A stretch of DNA of 64,000 nt, from assembly GCF_027580225.2 (NCBI RefSeq), contig NW_027395277.1:372001-436000 (forward strand). Direction: 5' to 3'. The DNA is from Misgurnus anguillicaudatus. Lineage: Eukaryota > Chordata > Actinopteri > Cypriniformes > Cobitidae. The translations under genes were made by a program, and so were the position numbers. The notes beneath the pieces were generated by a model. It was not told where the DNA came from, did no database searches, and saw only the letters and a list, made by a program, of their open reading frames with translations. Below, in pieces: positions 13,701-25,929 of this stretch; position 1 is the stretch's first letter; each line of letters opens with the position of its first letter.

Positions 13701-13795
13701 TTCAGTGGCAGAGGCAGATTGTGTATGATGGGTGGGCCTCTAAAAATCTGGGTGGGCCTGAAAAAAATGCATAATGTTGTGTTTTTGTTTGTGAT

Positions 13796-14546
13796 GCTCA
13801 AGCTACCTGTTTGTCAGTAAATATATGAATGGTTGGTGAAAGATTTATTCATAAACCACTGTTATCAAGCCAATGGCCGACCTGCAGCTATCCAACTTAT
13901 TATTATTTTTGTTATTTTGTAGGTTTAGGGGTGTATTAATTTGCATTATATTAATTTTTTGGTAACATGTTAAAGTAGCTTTCCTCTTTGGCCAACTTTA
14001 AGGGGGCAGCATCGCAGCACCCCTTATTAGTTAGTTAGTTAGTTTTCGAGACCAGACAATGGCCGTTTCTCAATCAGAAGGCTGCAGCCTGTGGAACTCA
14101 CATATGCAGGCTGCATATGTCATCAAGCCTATGGTTTATATACTATATAGTAGGGCTAACTTATAGTCGAGGATTCGACGATTCGATTCGGAGAGGTCTG
14201 AACCTCATAGTCGAATAGTAGGGAAGTGTTATGTAACACTGAGCAGCAGCACTGAGAAGCTTAACCGCATGGATGACAAGTAACTGCAACAACCGCACTT
14301 TTCACGTTAAATTCATATATAGCTATGCCCTTCTTATTTTTCACATCATATGTACAATAAAGGCAAAATAGAAAGAGTTAAGAGAGTAACTTGTTTTTTG
14401 TACATTTCTATTCAAAATGTAATACTATGCAAAAGTGAAACTAAGATGACAGAATAACTGTAGCGTAAATTAAATTACTTTAATTTAACTGATTAACACA
14501 AATACAAAGCGCCATAATATACACTGAAAAAAATGATTCATTGACG
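13796..14546. repeat. Duplicated block, copy 1 (pairs with 18369-19670)
   Basis: The sequence from gctcaagctacctgtttgtc to cactgaaaaaaatgattcat matches 18369-19670 closely. Both include a target site CTATATAG followed by TAGGGCT, the left end of a hAT-type element. Copy 1 lacks the 533 bp MITE found at 19044 in copy 2. There is no gene inside. Confidence 0.75.
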
Positions 14547-14985
14547 AGACCGAGTAAAAATGCGGTCGATTCCAAGATGTCGCCTTAATTTGTTTGGCCT
14601 CCTGCTATGGTTTTGAGACAGAGAACACACACAGGTCTCTCATCTGCACCCACCACACCAACCATAAATCCAAGACCAAGATATGCCTCATCTTTTCGGA
14701 TGGCTTTTTGGTTGATAGGTTCATTGTCTGTCTTGGTTTTCTCTGCTGGTGCCGAATCTCCAGTTCAAGTTTATTCTGTCTCAGAAACTTATCCATTGTT
14801 AACTTTTATTTACCCAGTCTGTATTTACGTGTACAAGGGTTACACTTACTTCACTTTCATTCAAAGGCTTGTTAATCTCTAATCATACTAAACCTGCTCT
14901 GTAGGTCAAAGTCAGTCATACAGGACTGCAGTTTTCTCATGAGAGTGAGAATAATTTATAGATATTGGATGATATTGGATCTTAT
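14547..14985. other. No gene seen
   Basis: Overlapping short frames on both strands (14594-14882) have no recognisable domain and no splice context. I see nothing supportable. Confidence 0.4.
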
Positions 14986-15149
14986 TACACGGCTCTCTGG
15001 AATGCTTGATTCTGATTGGTCAGTTGAGACATTTGCAGGTTTGTTCTTTTCAAATAATAACCGCTCCAAAGTAATAACACATAGCCGGTACTACTTGTAC
15101 GAGTAAAATCGCTCCGTGCCAATAAAGATCAATAAAGATTACTGTCTGT

Positions 15150-15410
15150 TTGGCGCCATCTTGTGACAAACACTCGACAACCACGACAAGACACAGACAG
15201 CTTACAGAGACTGAACTTGACAAAATAGAGCATGACAGCTACGAAGCCAACACACAAAAAAATACAGAATGGGCATTAAAACTTCTCAAAGACTGGCTAA
15301 AAGAGAAAAAAATGGAGACAGACAAGTATGAAGCAGAGGATCTTAATAAGGTATTACGATCATTTTATTCATCTGTGCAGTTTCGCAGAAGGATAAAAAT
15401 GTTAATTTAA
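15150..15410 (+). pseudogene. Crypton-type tyrosine recombinase N-terminal fragment
   Basis: The open frame reads [17 protein letters not shown], then [15 protein letters not shown]. This is the helical core-binding pattern seen in Crypton recombinases and in the Crypton-derived domain of vertebrate ZMYM/QRICH1/KCTD1-type proteins. There is no ATG at the start of homology. The frame ends after about 86 residues, before any catalytic Arg or Tyr, so it cannot be an active recombinase. It lies between ttattacacggctctctg (about 14980) and agccgtgtaataagcgggat (about 15478), which look like repeat ends. It is best read as a fragment carried in a non-autonomous repeat. Confidence 0.55.
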
Positions 15411-15623
15411 AACAAATATGCCAATAAAATGTTTCAAATTCATATTCATGTCCAGTTTTTTTCTTATGTGGCAAGTAGCCGTGTAATAAGCGGGATAATG
15501 TAGAGGTAGCCGGTAGACGCTTCGCGTCGGGTCCTGATCACACTGTCGGGGCTTATTTCCCAATAACTATTGGCTGCCTCTACATTATCCCTTACATGTA
15601 ATTTATTTAAAGTACTGTGACTA

Positions 15624-15857
15624 TCACTGTAAAAAATTATTTGCTGCCTTGTTTGGTTGAATCAACTTTACAAATCATTTAAACTTACTATTATTTATCT
15701 TGACTAGAGATGAGTTGTTATAACCTATAAATAGTTGAAAAAAGTCAAGTTGTAGCAACTTATCTCTTGTCAAGATAAATAATAGTAAGTTGACATGACT
15801 TGTAAATCTGACTTGATTCAACAAAAGAATGTAAGGCAGCAAAGATTTTTTTTACAG
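15624..15857. mobile_element. Palindromic MITE (cactgtaaaaaa ends)
   Basis: The two halves are reverse complements across most of the length (gttgaatcaactttacaaat ... gacttgattcaac; cttactattatttatcttga and its complement). The ends are cactgtaaaaaa and ttttttttacagt. The whole single strand can fold into one hairpin. Confidence 0.75.
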
Positions 15858-16092
15858 TCTGTGTGTATATTGTATAGGAGGTATGTTTTGGTGAGTTTTA
15901 TTATTAACTATACACTAGTACTTTACAGTATGTTACACTGAAATTATTTCCACTGGTATCTTTTTAAAGAGCAGTGAATTATAAAGATTCCTTTAGTTAT
16001 TAACAACACTTTACTTCATAGTGACATTTAATTAATTTTAGTTTTTAAGTTAATCAGTTTATTTAAAAAAGAGTCCAGCTGCACTTTCGCTA

Positions 16093-16301
16093 CACTGTAA
16101 AACATTTCTGTAGAAATTACAGTATTACTGGGTATTACTGGCAACTAGCTGCCAGTAACTTACCGTAGATTTTACATTTATGTTATTTACTGGCAACATT
16201 TTGTTTAAAGTTAAATGAACATGAAACATTTTTCGACGTTATCTTCTACAGTAAGTTACTGGCAACCAGCTGCAAAATTACAGCAAAATTTTTACAGTGT
16301 A
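16093..16301. mobile_element. Second cactgtaaaa-type MITE
   Basis: The ends are acactgtaaaacatttctgt and caaaatttttacagtgta. Internal inverted parts are tactggcaactagctgc and gttactggcaaccagctgc. It is non-coding. Confidence 0.65.
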
Positions 16302-16639
16302 CGATTAGAATGGGAAACACTGAAGTAATAAATAACTGTGGCAGATTGAGGACAAGAGAAATAATAAACAAAGAGTGTACGTCATCTCAGATAAGAGTAC
16401 TTTCAAAGTCAAGTGTATAATAAAGGAAGTCAGATGTTGAGAGGTCAAATGATCTTTAAGTGCCTCGTTGAGTGGTTTTTGATTTTCTCACTTTGTTGGC
16501 TCGAGCAAAATAAATACATTTTTATTTGGCACCTGAAACCTTTGCTTTTTCTCATGAAGATTTAAGCTGAGACTTTTTTCCACTGCAGAGCTACGCTAGT
16601 CTAAGTTGATTTACAGTTAGATAAGTACATAACACCTCC

Positions 16640-16975
16640 TATAAACGTGTGACCTTTAAAATGGTGGCACTATCTGTTCAGCTTTAGTTTTCTATTCACT
16701 GCTGTTCACCGAATCTATGAAACAGTTACAGGTCTGACGCATTTCTTAAAGATATTAGATAAAACTCCAGACAATCAGATATGTGGCATTTCTTGAATGA
16801 CTTGCATTCATCATTTATGATAGAAATCTCTCAGTAAAACATGAAAGTTAAAACACGAATGCTAATGTGACTGCCAGTAATCAATGTGCAAAGATTATTG
16901 GATTAGTTCTCAATTATAGTATTGTAGTTAATGATTTTGCTGTAAACCAGGGAATTAAACTATTTCACACTCCGT
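16640..16975. repeat. Dispersed repeat pair, copy 1 (with 26730-27095)
   Basis: Shared landmarks in order: gtgacctttaaaatggtggc, agttttctattcactgctgt, cagatatgtggca, and the end accagggaattaaactat. Both copies are in the same orientation and diverged by small indels. The identity is unknown and no ORF is present. Confidence 0.65.
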
Positions 16976-17083
16976 TCACAATATTTAATTCCCTTTTTTG
17001 GACAAATGATGCTCTAGCACCCAAAGGGCTATTATCAACAGCAGCCTTATGGTGCGTTAACACCACAAGTGTATGAAGCTTAA

Positions 17084-17443
17084 TACACTCACCTAAAGGA
17101 TTATTAGGAACATCATACTAATACTGTGTTTGACCCACTTTTGCCTTAAGAACTGCTTTAATTCTATGTGGCATTCATTCAATAAGGTGCTGAAAGCATT
17201 CTTTAGAAATGTTGGTCCATATTGATAGGATAGCATCTTGCAGTTGATGGAGATTTGTGGGATGCACATCCAGGGCACGAAGCTCCTGTTCCAACACATC
17301 CCAAAGATGCTCTATTGGGTTGAGATCTGGTGACTGTTGGGGCCATATTAGTACAGTGAACTCATTGTCATGTTCAAGAAATCAATTTAAAATGATTCGA
17401 GCTTTGTGACATGGTGCATTATCCTGCTGGAAGTAGTCATCAC
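17084..17443 (-). pseudogene. Tc1/mariner remnant, transposase C-terminal end
   Basis: The element end tacactcacctaaaggatta is followed on the minus strand by a degenerate C-terminal transposase segment. Recognisable pieces are SIFGMCWNRSFVPWMCIPQI and LSYQYGPTFLKNAFSTLLNE, equivalent to the region after the last catalytic acid of Tc1-type enzymes. A stop interrupts the start of this segment and the other end of the element is missing. Confidence 0.6.
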
Positions 17444-18368
17444 ACTCTTAAGAAAAATGGTTCTATATAGTACCAAATAAGGGTTCTTCAGCTTGTAACA
17501 ATAGCAGCACCCTTTCATTTATCAGCAGTCAGGAGGATTATTTTTGTTTATATTTTTTTTATCTATAGCACTTTATAAGGTTTAACAGTTTAAAAACAGA
17601 ACTTCAAGACAGTTCAGAAAAATACTTTTATTTTCACTTTTTCATTACATGATCATACAATAATAAATATGGGAATTCAAATCACAATCAAAAGAAATAT
17701 ATGAATTATTATGCAAATATAACAAATTACTACTCAAATGAGATATGGATGTTAAATAACTGCTTTAAAATTAAATAAATGAACAATAAAATTTGGCAAC
17801 GACAATAACTCTAAATAGACAACAATTACATGAAATCATTAAAATCATGACATATGCCACATCAAAACATGCAAATGATAATAAATACTGAATATTAACA
17901 TATTATGACATTACATTCAGATGTAAGCACTTTAGCACAAACAGATAGACGGCATAGAATACAAATGAATGGGATGTTAATAATACATTACTAACTGTAA
18001 AAATAAAAGTCAAAAGGATTGTGTCAATGTTTGTAGAAGCTAACAAAAAAGTCCATATTATTTAGTTTGCTAAGTACAGTACATACTCCATCCAATATTC
18101 TTTGTTTTGTTGAACATTTAGTCAGATAAGAGATGGTCTGCTGTTGTCATGTTGATCTTGAGACGAAGGCTGTGATTACCACAGATTCCCATCACTTTGC
18201 AGTGGTCATTATTTGGTGGACTGTACAAGGTTGAGCATCAGGCCGAACAAGATTTGTGTCTGTCAGTCATGGGAGAAAGGATAAGACATAGAGAAAAAAG
18301 TTAATATTAGCCTGGAGTTTGCTTACATACTGTAAAACATGATTTGATAGAAGTTTTAATATGATTCT
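17444..18368. other. AT-rich intergenic sequence, no gene seen
   Basis: It begins with a truncated cactcttaagaaaaatggttc-type repeat. The rest shows no coding signal on either strand. Confidence 0.5.
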
Positions 18369-19043
18369 GCTCAAGCTACCTGTTTGTCAGTAAATATGTG
18401 AATGGTTGGTGAAAGATTTATTCATAAACCACTGTTATCAAGCCAATTGCCGACCTGCAGCTATCCAACTTATTATTATTTTTGTTATGTTGTAGGTCAG
18501 TAGTGTATTAATTTGCATTACTGTATATTAACTTTTTGGTAACATGTTAATGTTGCTTTCCTCTTTGGCCAACTTTAAGGGGGCAGCATCGCAGCACCCC
18601 TTATTGACCAGCCGCCACTGGTTAGTTTTCGAGACCAGACAATGGACGTTTCTCAATCAGAAGGCTGCAGCCTGTGGAACTCACATATGCAGGCTGCATA
18701 TGTCATCAAGCCTATGGTTTATATACTATATAGTAGGGCTAACTTCTTATAGTCGAGGATTCGACGATTCGATTTGGAGAGGTCTGAACCTCATAGTCGA
18801 ATAGTAGGGAAGTGTTATGTAACAATGAGCAGCAGCACTGAGAAGCTTAACCGCATGGATGACAAGTAACTGCAACAACCGCACTTTTCACGTTAAATTC
18901 ATATATAGCTATGCCCTTCTTATTTTTCACATCATATGTACAATAAAGGCAAAATAGAAAGAGTTAAGAGAGTAACTTGTTTTTCGTACATTTCTATTCA
19001 AAATGTAATACTATGCAAAAGTGAAACTAAGATGACAGAATAA

Positions 19044-19576
19044 GGGCTCAGTCACACCAAAAGCGCTTTAAACGCTTGCAAACGCAAGGCGCGACGCACT
19101 GCCTTTTTTTAAAAAGAGCAGTGCAGCGCGGCTTTTCATATTGCTAAGCAACCACCGAGTCAGCTGTCTTGTCAATCAAATATTGAAGCGTGAGCGCTCT
19201 TTTGCTGTTAACTGTCATATTAGCAGAAACTTTAAAAAGAGGGCACTTGCTCTGACCTTGTTTGAGGATAAGAGGAGCACAAACACGCAGGAGAGAGTGA
19301 GCGAGTGGAGTCCGGTTCTTCAAAGCAACTGTAAACTTCCCTCGCCACAACGTAAGGCCCGCTTCTCCCCTCATTCGATTGGACAATGGAAGACGCGAAT
19401 GACGTCAGGCGCTCCTCCGCTCTCAGCGCTCCTTCAAAAACGCGTGCGCGGCAGGCGGCAGAAAACCGCAAGGCGCTCGGCGCGCATAAACAGCGCGCAA
19501 ACGCGCCCTGCCCATAGAATATCATTCAAAAAAGGCGCCTGCAACTGCCATAAACGCTTTTGGTGTGACTGAGCCC
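19044..19576. mobile_element. 533 bp Harbinger-like MITE, copy 1
   Basis: Ends gggctcagtcacaccaaaag and its reverse complement, with a TAA duplication at 19041-19043 and 19577-19579. The duplicate block at 14451-14465 gives the empty site (gacagaataactgtagcg). The interior is GC-rich with many CG pairs. The 143-codon open frame inside is also open in the second copy, but it carries no known domain and spans the element from near end to end, so I treat it as incidental. Confidence 0.85.
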
Positions 19577-19645
19577 TAACTGTAGCGTAAATTAAATTAC
19601 TTTAATTTAACTGATCAACACAAATACAAAGCGCCATAATATACA

Positions 19646-19852
19646 CTGAAAAAAATTATTCATTGAATTTATTCAATTTTTTAAGGTAAGTGGTTGCAAT
19701 CAATTTATTTAAGCTACATTTAAACAAAAGTTTTATATTTTATTTTACTTTACTAATCTTGTTTGTTTAAATGTAGCTTAAATAAATTGATTGCAACCAC
19801 TTACCTTAAAAAAAATTGGTAAATTCAATGAATCATTTTTTTTTCAGTGTAA
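19646..19852. mobile_element. Palindromic MITE (cactgaaaaaaa ends)
   Basis: Near-perfect inverted halves: aaggtaagtggttgcaatca and its complement, and ttatttaagctacatttaaa and its complement, with ends acactgaaaaaaa and ttttttttcagtgt. A truncated copy of its left end is at 14521-14546. Confidence 0.8.
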
Positions 19853-19872
19853 CTGATTGCTTACCAGCATTA

Positions 19873-20310
19873 ATTCAATTCAATTCAATTCAATTTTATT
19901 TATATAGCGCTTTTCACAATTTGGTAATTGTATCAAAGCAGCTTTACATAATAGATGCAGTGAAAAGCACAGAAAATCGACAGATAGCACAACATAATAA
20001 ACGATAGCACAAGCAGTTAAATTTGCTACGGCTATAAATCAACATTATAAGCAAACGTATTACTAATGTAACGTATAGAAGTTAAGCCCAAAAAGGCTGC
20101 CTCCCCGGGTTGAAAAACCCCCTAGGAGAAAAAAAACCCGGAATTTTAGCCGGGGAAGTAAAAAAAGTCATAGGAGGAAAAAACCCTTGGGAGTTATATA
20201 TATATATATACACATTGAAACGGAAGGAGATTAAGCGGAGATTAAGCGGGTTCTGCCGGTGGTCTTTGGTCAGGCATCAGCTGGACATCACGTTGAAGAA
20301 CAGCTAGTAG
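19873..20310 (-). mobile_element. L2-type LINE 3' tail, reverse orientation
   Basis: It starts with aattcaattcaattcaattt then atttatatagcgcttttcac and runs to catcacgttgaaga, the reverse of the element at 10414-10861. Similarity probably continues upstream beyond 20310 as a longer 3' UTR. No ORF is preserved. Confidence 0.7.
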
Positions 20311-22116
20311 ATCAGTTGTGTGCCGACTTTCACATGTACCGGAACTGGATCTGTTTGTCTCGTCCTCGGGATCAAGGACGAGACAGGGAGAGAGAAACAA
20401 AATCTTATTAGCGTAGGGGCCGTTCACATAGAAAACAAGTGTCACACAGTAATGTGGTTTTAGTCAGCTCGGTTCCGGACAGGCTAACTATTGCTGGTTA
20501 AGTGTATTACATATAGTTGATGATTTTAGAAACGGAAACAGAACTCGTTTGCCAGAGGCCCCACTGCCGTCGTTAATACTAACGTACAGTGGCAAACGGT
20601 TCTAGGAACAGTATGTAGGATTGTGGCCAAAACTGGTATTGCAATAACAAAACTTGCGGCTAAAACTGATACTGCAATCACACAACTGGTGGCCAATACA
20701 CAAAATGACAACATAAACATCAGTTGAGGGCTGCAACTCCACTTTTTAAATGACAATATCCTGACCAGACCACTGTTGTCAGTGATATAAGTATTTGAAA
20801 TGAACATGATTTCTTAATGTCTAGTGACATATCAGGGCCATTTTATGATTAATTGATATAAATTTCTTACATACTGTTCCTTTAAAACCACTTAAAATAA
20901 AAACCTTTATAGGTTTTTTCTTTGTATACAGCGTCCGCTCCGTGGATGAGGAAGCTGCAGCCAACAACGTCGGTGGCTTTATTTTTAACTGACTGAACAC
21001 TTGACTCTTACCTGGACATTTAGATATGAAAATTTTTCATCAACAGTATCTGCGTGAAACATTATAAACATTGAAAATTACATGCGACTCGACTGTTTAA
21101 GCAGGTATGTTGCAGGGAGTCCGTTTAATTAACGGCTTATCATTCAGTTCGCGTGAGCTAAACATTTTTGTTCTGTCATTTTTTAATCGTATAGGCTATA
21201 TTTCTACATATTTTTGACCAAGTAACACTCGGAAATTATGTAAGTTGTTTTGTAATGTAAGTTAATTTTAACTTGTTTTGAAATGATGACAAATCTTTCT
21301 GACTAAAAAGGATCTATCCAGCATAATTTAGCCAAAATAATGATTTAGTTGTTTTCATACTTTATAGATATTTTATAGATCTACTAATATACTATTGAAA
21401 ATGCCATAAATAAATATTCATTGCCTTCTGTACAGGTGCATAAATACTGTCTTAATTTCAATTTCTTTTAGACACTGCTTTGTTCTGTATTTAAATTCCT
21501 TCACCGCACAGCCCTAGCTGCTATCTAAAAAAAAGGTTTGACTATCAGTCGACTATGGCAAAATCTAACAAATCAGATTCCACTATGAAAATCCTTAGTC
21601 GAAAACAGCCCTACTATATAGTATGTGAAAAGCAGTAGGCGAGGCGAGGAGTGTTCGAATACATAGTATTTGAAAAGCAGTATGCGAAAAGTACCCGGAT
21701 GACTTATTACTTCAGGTTAGATTTGCAGTGTGCATACGATGGACACGTTACTATCCCATGATTCCCCGGGAGAGGAGTTATCCAACTAGGAAGACGACGC
21801 ACCGCGGATGTATTCGCGCTGGAATGACATGACGTGATGACGACGTATGTCACGTGATGTAGCAACATGGCGGATGTAGTACTACCAGGGCTGCGTTCAG
21901 CTCCAACAAAACGTTGCACAACGTTTATTACAAAACACAAACAGTGATGTGTTGTGATGACGCAAGAGTCGCAACTACTGTAGCTAAGAGGCCTTTCTTT
22001 GTTTTCTTTTTTAAATGTTTCTGAAGCTTGATGAAATCGTTATAAATGTTTGTTTAATACTGTAAAATACCCTCAATGTTACAGTCACTGACCTTTCCGT
22101 CCAAAATGAAAGACAA

Positions 22117-22789
22117 TAGCTGTGTCCCAATTCAAGGGCTGTGACCTTATAAGCATGGGACCTTAAAGATGAGCACTCGGTCTTTCAAGGTGGCAGCCTC
22201 AGAAGTTCGCGAAGAGAACTGAAATGAGACTGTCTAACCTTCGGACGACCCATAATTGGCGTCACCTGCTGCACGCGCCTGTCAGCAGGACATAGCGGAA
22301 ACGTTTCTGACTTATTAAAATAAATATGAAATCAGAAAAATATTAATTTAGTTTAGAAAATATGACACGTTGATGTAGATTAAACTATTCAACAGTATAT
22401 TAAATTAATCAACATTAGAAATATATGCATCATAAAAATAATAATATTAACACAAAACATAACTTATAATACTAAAACAGTGACAAGAAAAAATGTTTTC
22501 TGAAAAATACACTTTTTTTAATAAAGGTTTTAATTGTTTATTTTAGAATATCCAGCCGTTATATGCAGCCGTTGCAGGTGCGCAATGAATCTTGGGATAT
22601 CCTCGGCTGTTAAGGATCCATTCGTTCTATCCTTAAAAGCGCGGAGAAATGAGGACGCATTTTGAGGCTTCATTCTAGGCATCCTTTGAATTGAGACGTC
22701 CTTACCAGCCTCAAGTCGCGCTGCTGTGACGCAATTGGTCTTAAAATACGTCCTTAGAAGGTCGCAGCCCTTGAATTGGGACACAGCTA
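22117..22789. mobile_element. 673 bp MITE with tagctgtgtcccaattc ends
   Basis: The terminal inverted repeats tagctgtgtcccaattcaag, extending to ggctg, are nearly exact. No convincing target duplication is visible. The interior lacks a transposase. Confidence 0.7.
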
Positions 22790-22807
22790 ATATTCCATCT
22801 TGAACCC

Positions 22808-23644
22808 ATAGAGACAGAGCGCAGCGCGTCACAACCTGAAAACCACGCCCACCGGGGGGGAAAGCAATCCAACAGTCTCCATTGACTTTGTATTGCAAAA
22901 CGCCGCCTCCTTGTCATTTCTGGCTTATAACAAAAAACTGAATAATGCCTAAAAGCTGCTTTGGGACAATATGTACAGCTAACAAGCCAAAGAACCCAGA
23001 AATAAGTTTTTATAAGCTGTCGAGCCGTAAAACCCAGCCTTTAAGGAGAATAAAGTGGATCGCCGATTACGTTTCCCCCTATTGGACGCAGTTTTACTAA
23101 TAGGAGTACTATGAAAAGTTGCCTGTTTCCATTTCTGGTCTAAACGCTCGTTTTTTGAAGTCGACAGCTTATAAAAACGTATTTATTTATTTTTTTGGCG
23201 TGTTAGATGTACACCTTGTCACACATCAGCTTTTAGGTATTATTCTGTTTTTAAGTTTAATCTGTAAATAAGTTTTTATAAGCTGTCGACCCCAAAAAAC
23301 GAGCGTTTAAAGACACAAAAATGGATACAGGCAACTTTTCATAGTACTTCTATTAGTAGAACTGCGTCCACTAGAGGGAAATGTAGTCGGCGATCCACTT
23401 TATTCTCCTTAAAGGCTGGGTTTTACGGCTCGACAGCTTATAAAAACTTATTTCTGGGTTCTTTGGCTTGTTAGCTGTACATATTGTCACACAGCTGCTT
23501 TTAGGCATTATTTAGTTTTTTGTTATAAGCCAGAAATGACAAGGAGGCGGCTTCTCGCAATACAAAGTCAATGGAGACGGTTGGATTGAATTCCCCCCCG
23601 GTGGGCGTGGTTTTCAAATTTGCATAACTGCGCTCTGTCTCTAT
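22808..23644. mobile_element. Foldback element carrying THAP-domain N-termini
   Basis: The arms 22808-23190 and 23268-23644 are long, imperfect reverse complements. The left arm has an ATG at 22945 heading a 51-codon frame with the THAP pattern: Cys at the start, KNPEISFYKLSS, then RRIKWIADY. The right arm has the same frame on the minus strand from 23508 down to 23371, 45 codons. A third, more diverged piece lies on the minus strand at about 23163-23245. Known biology: THAP domains are zinc-binding DNA-binding modules of P-element-type transposases and host THAP proteins. No catalytic domain is attached here. Confidence 0.65.
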
Positions 23645-23949
23645 TGAGCGAGCTGTCTCTTTACTACCGCATGTTTTATTTACATGTTGCTGTTGATTGG
23701 GCCGACATTTCTGACAAACCCACCAAACAAGAGAAAAAGCATCTAAAACCTGTTGCACACCGTTTCCAGGAAACATGTCGTTCAACCCGGAAACTGTAGC
23801 AAAACGTGGCACACCGGTGTGAGCTTGAACATGCCCCAGGATTCATACTATACAGTACCTACTTTTTTAACGGCAAGTAAGTAGGTACTTCATCTCATTC
23901 AGTACCTACTGTACAGTATGTTTGGACGCAGCCCTGGTGTCTCCGTTAC

Positions 23950-24660
23950 ACCAAACTATCAAAAAAATATTCTGTAATGTACAGACGTGAAAACTCTACA
24001 TAATCTCATGGCCATTTGAGGTGGCTAATTCACATTCATTTATATGACCATACTCGTAAGTTTTAGTATGATTAGATATTGGGCTGGAAAACAGGATTCC
24101 TTATGGTGCACGTGTGCCCGATGAAACGGTCTATAGTGGTATGGTGTGTTGAATTTGTAGCAGACCTTCTCAGTATTAAAAAAAATTAGATCTTATAGAG
24201 AAGATCTAATGGTAAAAATCTATTAAAGTTTATTTAAATACAGAAGTTTATTTTACGGAAGATTCAGATAGATGTGAGATTCAAATGTAAATACAAAATG
24301 AAATCAGAAAGCAGACCAAATAGCAAAAAAAATCAACCAGGATAAATTATATTATAAATATTTCATTTGGTAAAAGAGAAACTATAGTAATAAGTAAAAA
24401 GAAATGCACAGGTTGTGATTAGACAAAGAAAAGGAAAGAGAAGTCAGTTTTAACCAGACTGAGGTTTGACTGTACAGGGTTAAATACAACATTGTTTTTG
24501 TTAGGTAAAAGTAAATCAGATAAATCATATGTGGAGGTGGAGGGTGTATCTCCAGGTATAGGCTAAGGAGCTATTAACACAGAATGTGTTTTGTAAATTC
24601 CAGACTTGAATTTGACGTGTTGTTTTTGTTGTTCTGATTCGTAAAGCATGAATTCTTGAT
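23950..24660. other. No gene seen
   Basis: AT-rich sequence with no domain, element end or splice-linked ORF that I can support. Confidence 0.45.
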
Positions 24661-24667
24661 CTTGAAA

Positions 24668-25422
24668 TGCCAACCCATTCTCATGCAATGCATATAAATA
24701 GCACGCAGTGTGAATATCGTGCAATACATACACCAAATTCCAAATTTGCGTGCATATGATACTCCAGTCCTTCCCTTCAACTTATATGGTGCATATTTTC
24801 ATGTCGTCTTATTTATTGGTTTTTCATTTGTTTTCTGTTTTTTAAACCATTGTCGCTTGGTTTGGGGTTAGATTTGGGTTTTGCTTTAGGATGTCATTTA
24901 ATATATTAGTTTCTCCACGTTTTGTTTATTTTTAAACCATGGTTGCCTAGGGGCGGTTTTCCAGACAGGGATTAGCTTAGTTTAATTAGTAAATATAACT
25001 AGTTTTAACAAACCTTCCTTACTAAAAACTTTTCTTGTGCGCATTTTGAGGCAAAACAAAGGGCACTGGTGTATTTTAAGATATGTCACTGCAAGTTGTT
25101 CTCAGTTTGGACAGCTCTTATTTTTTTTAGTCTAGAACTAGTCTAATCCCTGTCCGGGAAACCACCCCTTAGAGTTGAGGTTAGAATTAAGGTTTGGGTT
25201 AGGATGTCATTTTATGTTACAAAAGCTTGCTCTAACTCCAAACCCAAGCAACAATGGTAAAAAACAGAAAACAAAAGAGAAACCAATAAATAAAACCACA
25301 CGAAAAGATGCACCATATAAGTGAACAGGAAGGACTGGCGTATCATATGCATGCAAAATTGGAATTTGGCGTATACATTGCACAATATTCACACTGCGTG
25401 CTATTTATACGCATTTCAAGTT
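24668..25422. mobile_element. Foldback repeat with a MITE in its loop
   Basis: The arms about 24668-24900 and 25203-25422 are reverse complements: gcatataaatagcacgcagt and its complement, and ggtttttcatttgttttctg and its complement. Between them sits a 219 bp MITE at 24950-25168 with ends ggggcggttttccagacagg and its complement, flanked by CTA and TTA. Confidence 0.7.
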
Positions 25423-25929
25423 TCTTGGCTGTCAGATTATAATTTAAACACAGAGATCAAAGAATTTAAATTAATCCTGATATGGAATTATTCTTTTAGA
25501 AGCGCAAAGACACGAAAGAAAACAAGATCCCTTCTCCCACGCCATTGGATTCCGTCGTTGGGCCAATGGGTGGGTCCTTACATCATCTTAAATGTGTATT
25601 AATTAAAAACATTTACACCATTAAATTACACATGGTAATGTTATCAATAGTTGTCAGATAATAGCTATTGAAAGAGTGGATGTTTTTTTCTCCTTGAATG
25701 CCTGTGCCACGGACTGAAGATTGTAAATAGTTTATTAAATTTTAATTTTAATTAACAGTTGAGTAACTTTTGCCCCTGAGTTAGATGTTGGTTAACACTA
25801 AATCAGTCTAAATATCAGTCCAGTCTCCCCAGCTGTAAATGCCATTGGCTGTTAAAGTCTCTTCTTTTCCTATAATAAACTGACATGTTGATAACACATT
25901 CAGTTTATGTGTTTATGAGTACACTTTCA

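Larger units (their letters stand above)
18734..21613. mobile_element. hAT-type element of 2.9 kb with nested insertions
   Basis: An exact 8 bp duplication CTATATAG flanks it (18726-18733 and 21614-21621), and both ends start TAGGGCT on their own strand, as in hAT elements. Nested inside are a 533 bp MITE (19044-19576), a palindromic MITE (19646-19852) and a reverse L2-type tail (19873-20310). I could not recognise a transposase, so it is probably non-autonomous or decayed. Confidence 0.7.
21622..23950. mobile_element. Nested non-autonomous elements
   Basis: The outer sequence has tgtgaaaagcagtaggcg at the left and acctactgtacagtatg then ggacgcagccctgg at the right. Inside, an element of about 1.95 kb runs from ggctgcgttcag (21889) to gaacatgccc (23836) between CAG repeats. 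That in turn contains a 673 bp element (22117-22789) and a THAP foldback (22808-23644). Boundaries of the outer layers are approximate. Confidence 0.5.

Noticed and set aside
19141..19572. 143-residue frame, also open at 26027-26458
   Set aside because: It lies wholly inside the 533 bp MITE, has no domain, and is open in both copies only because the copies are nearly identical.
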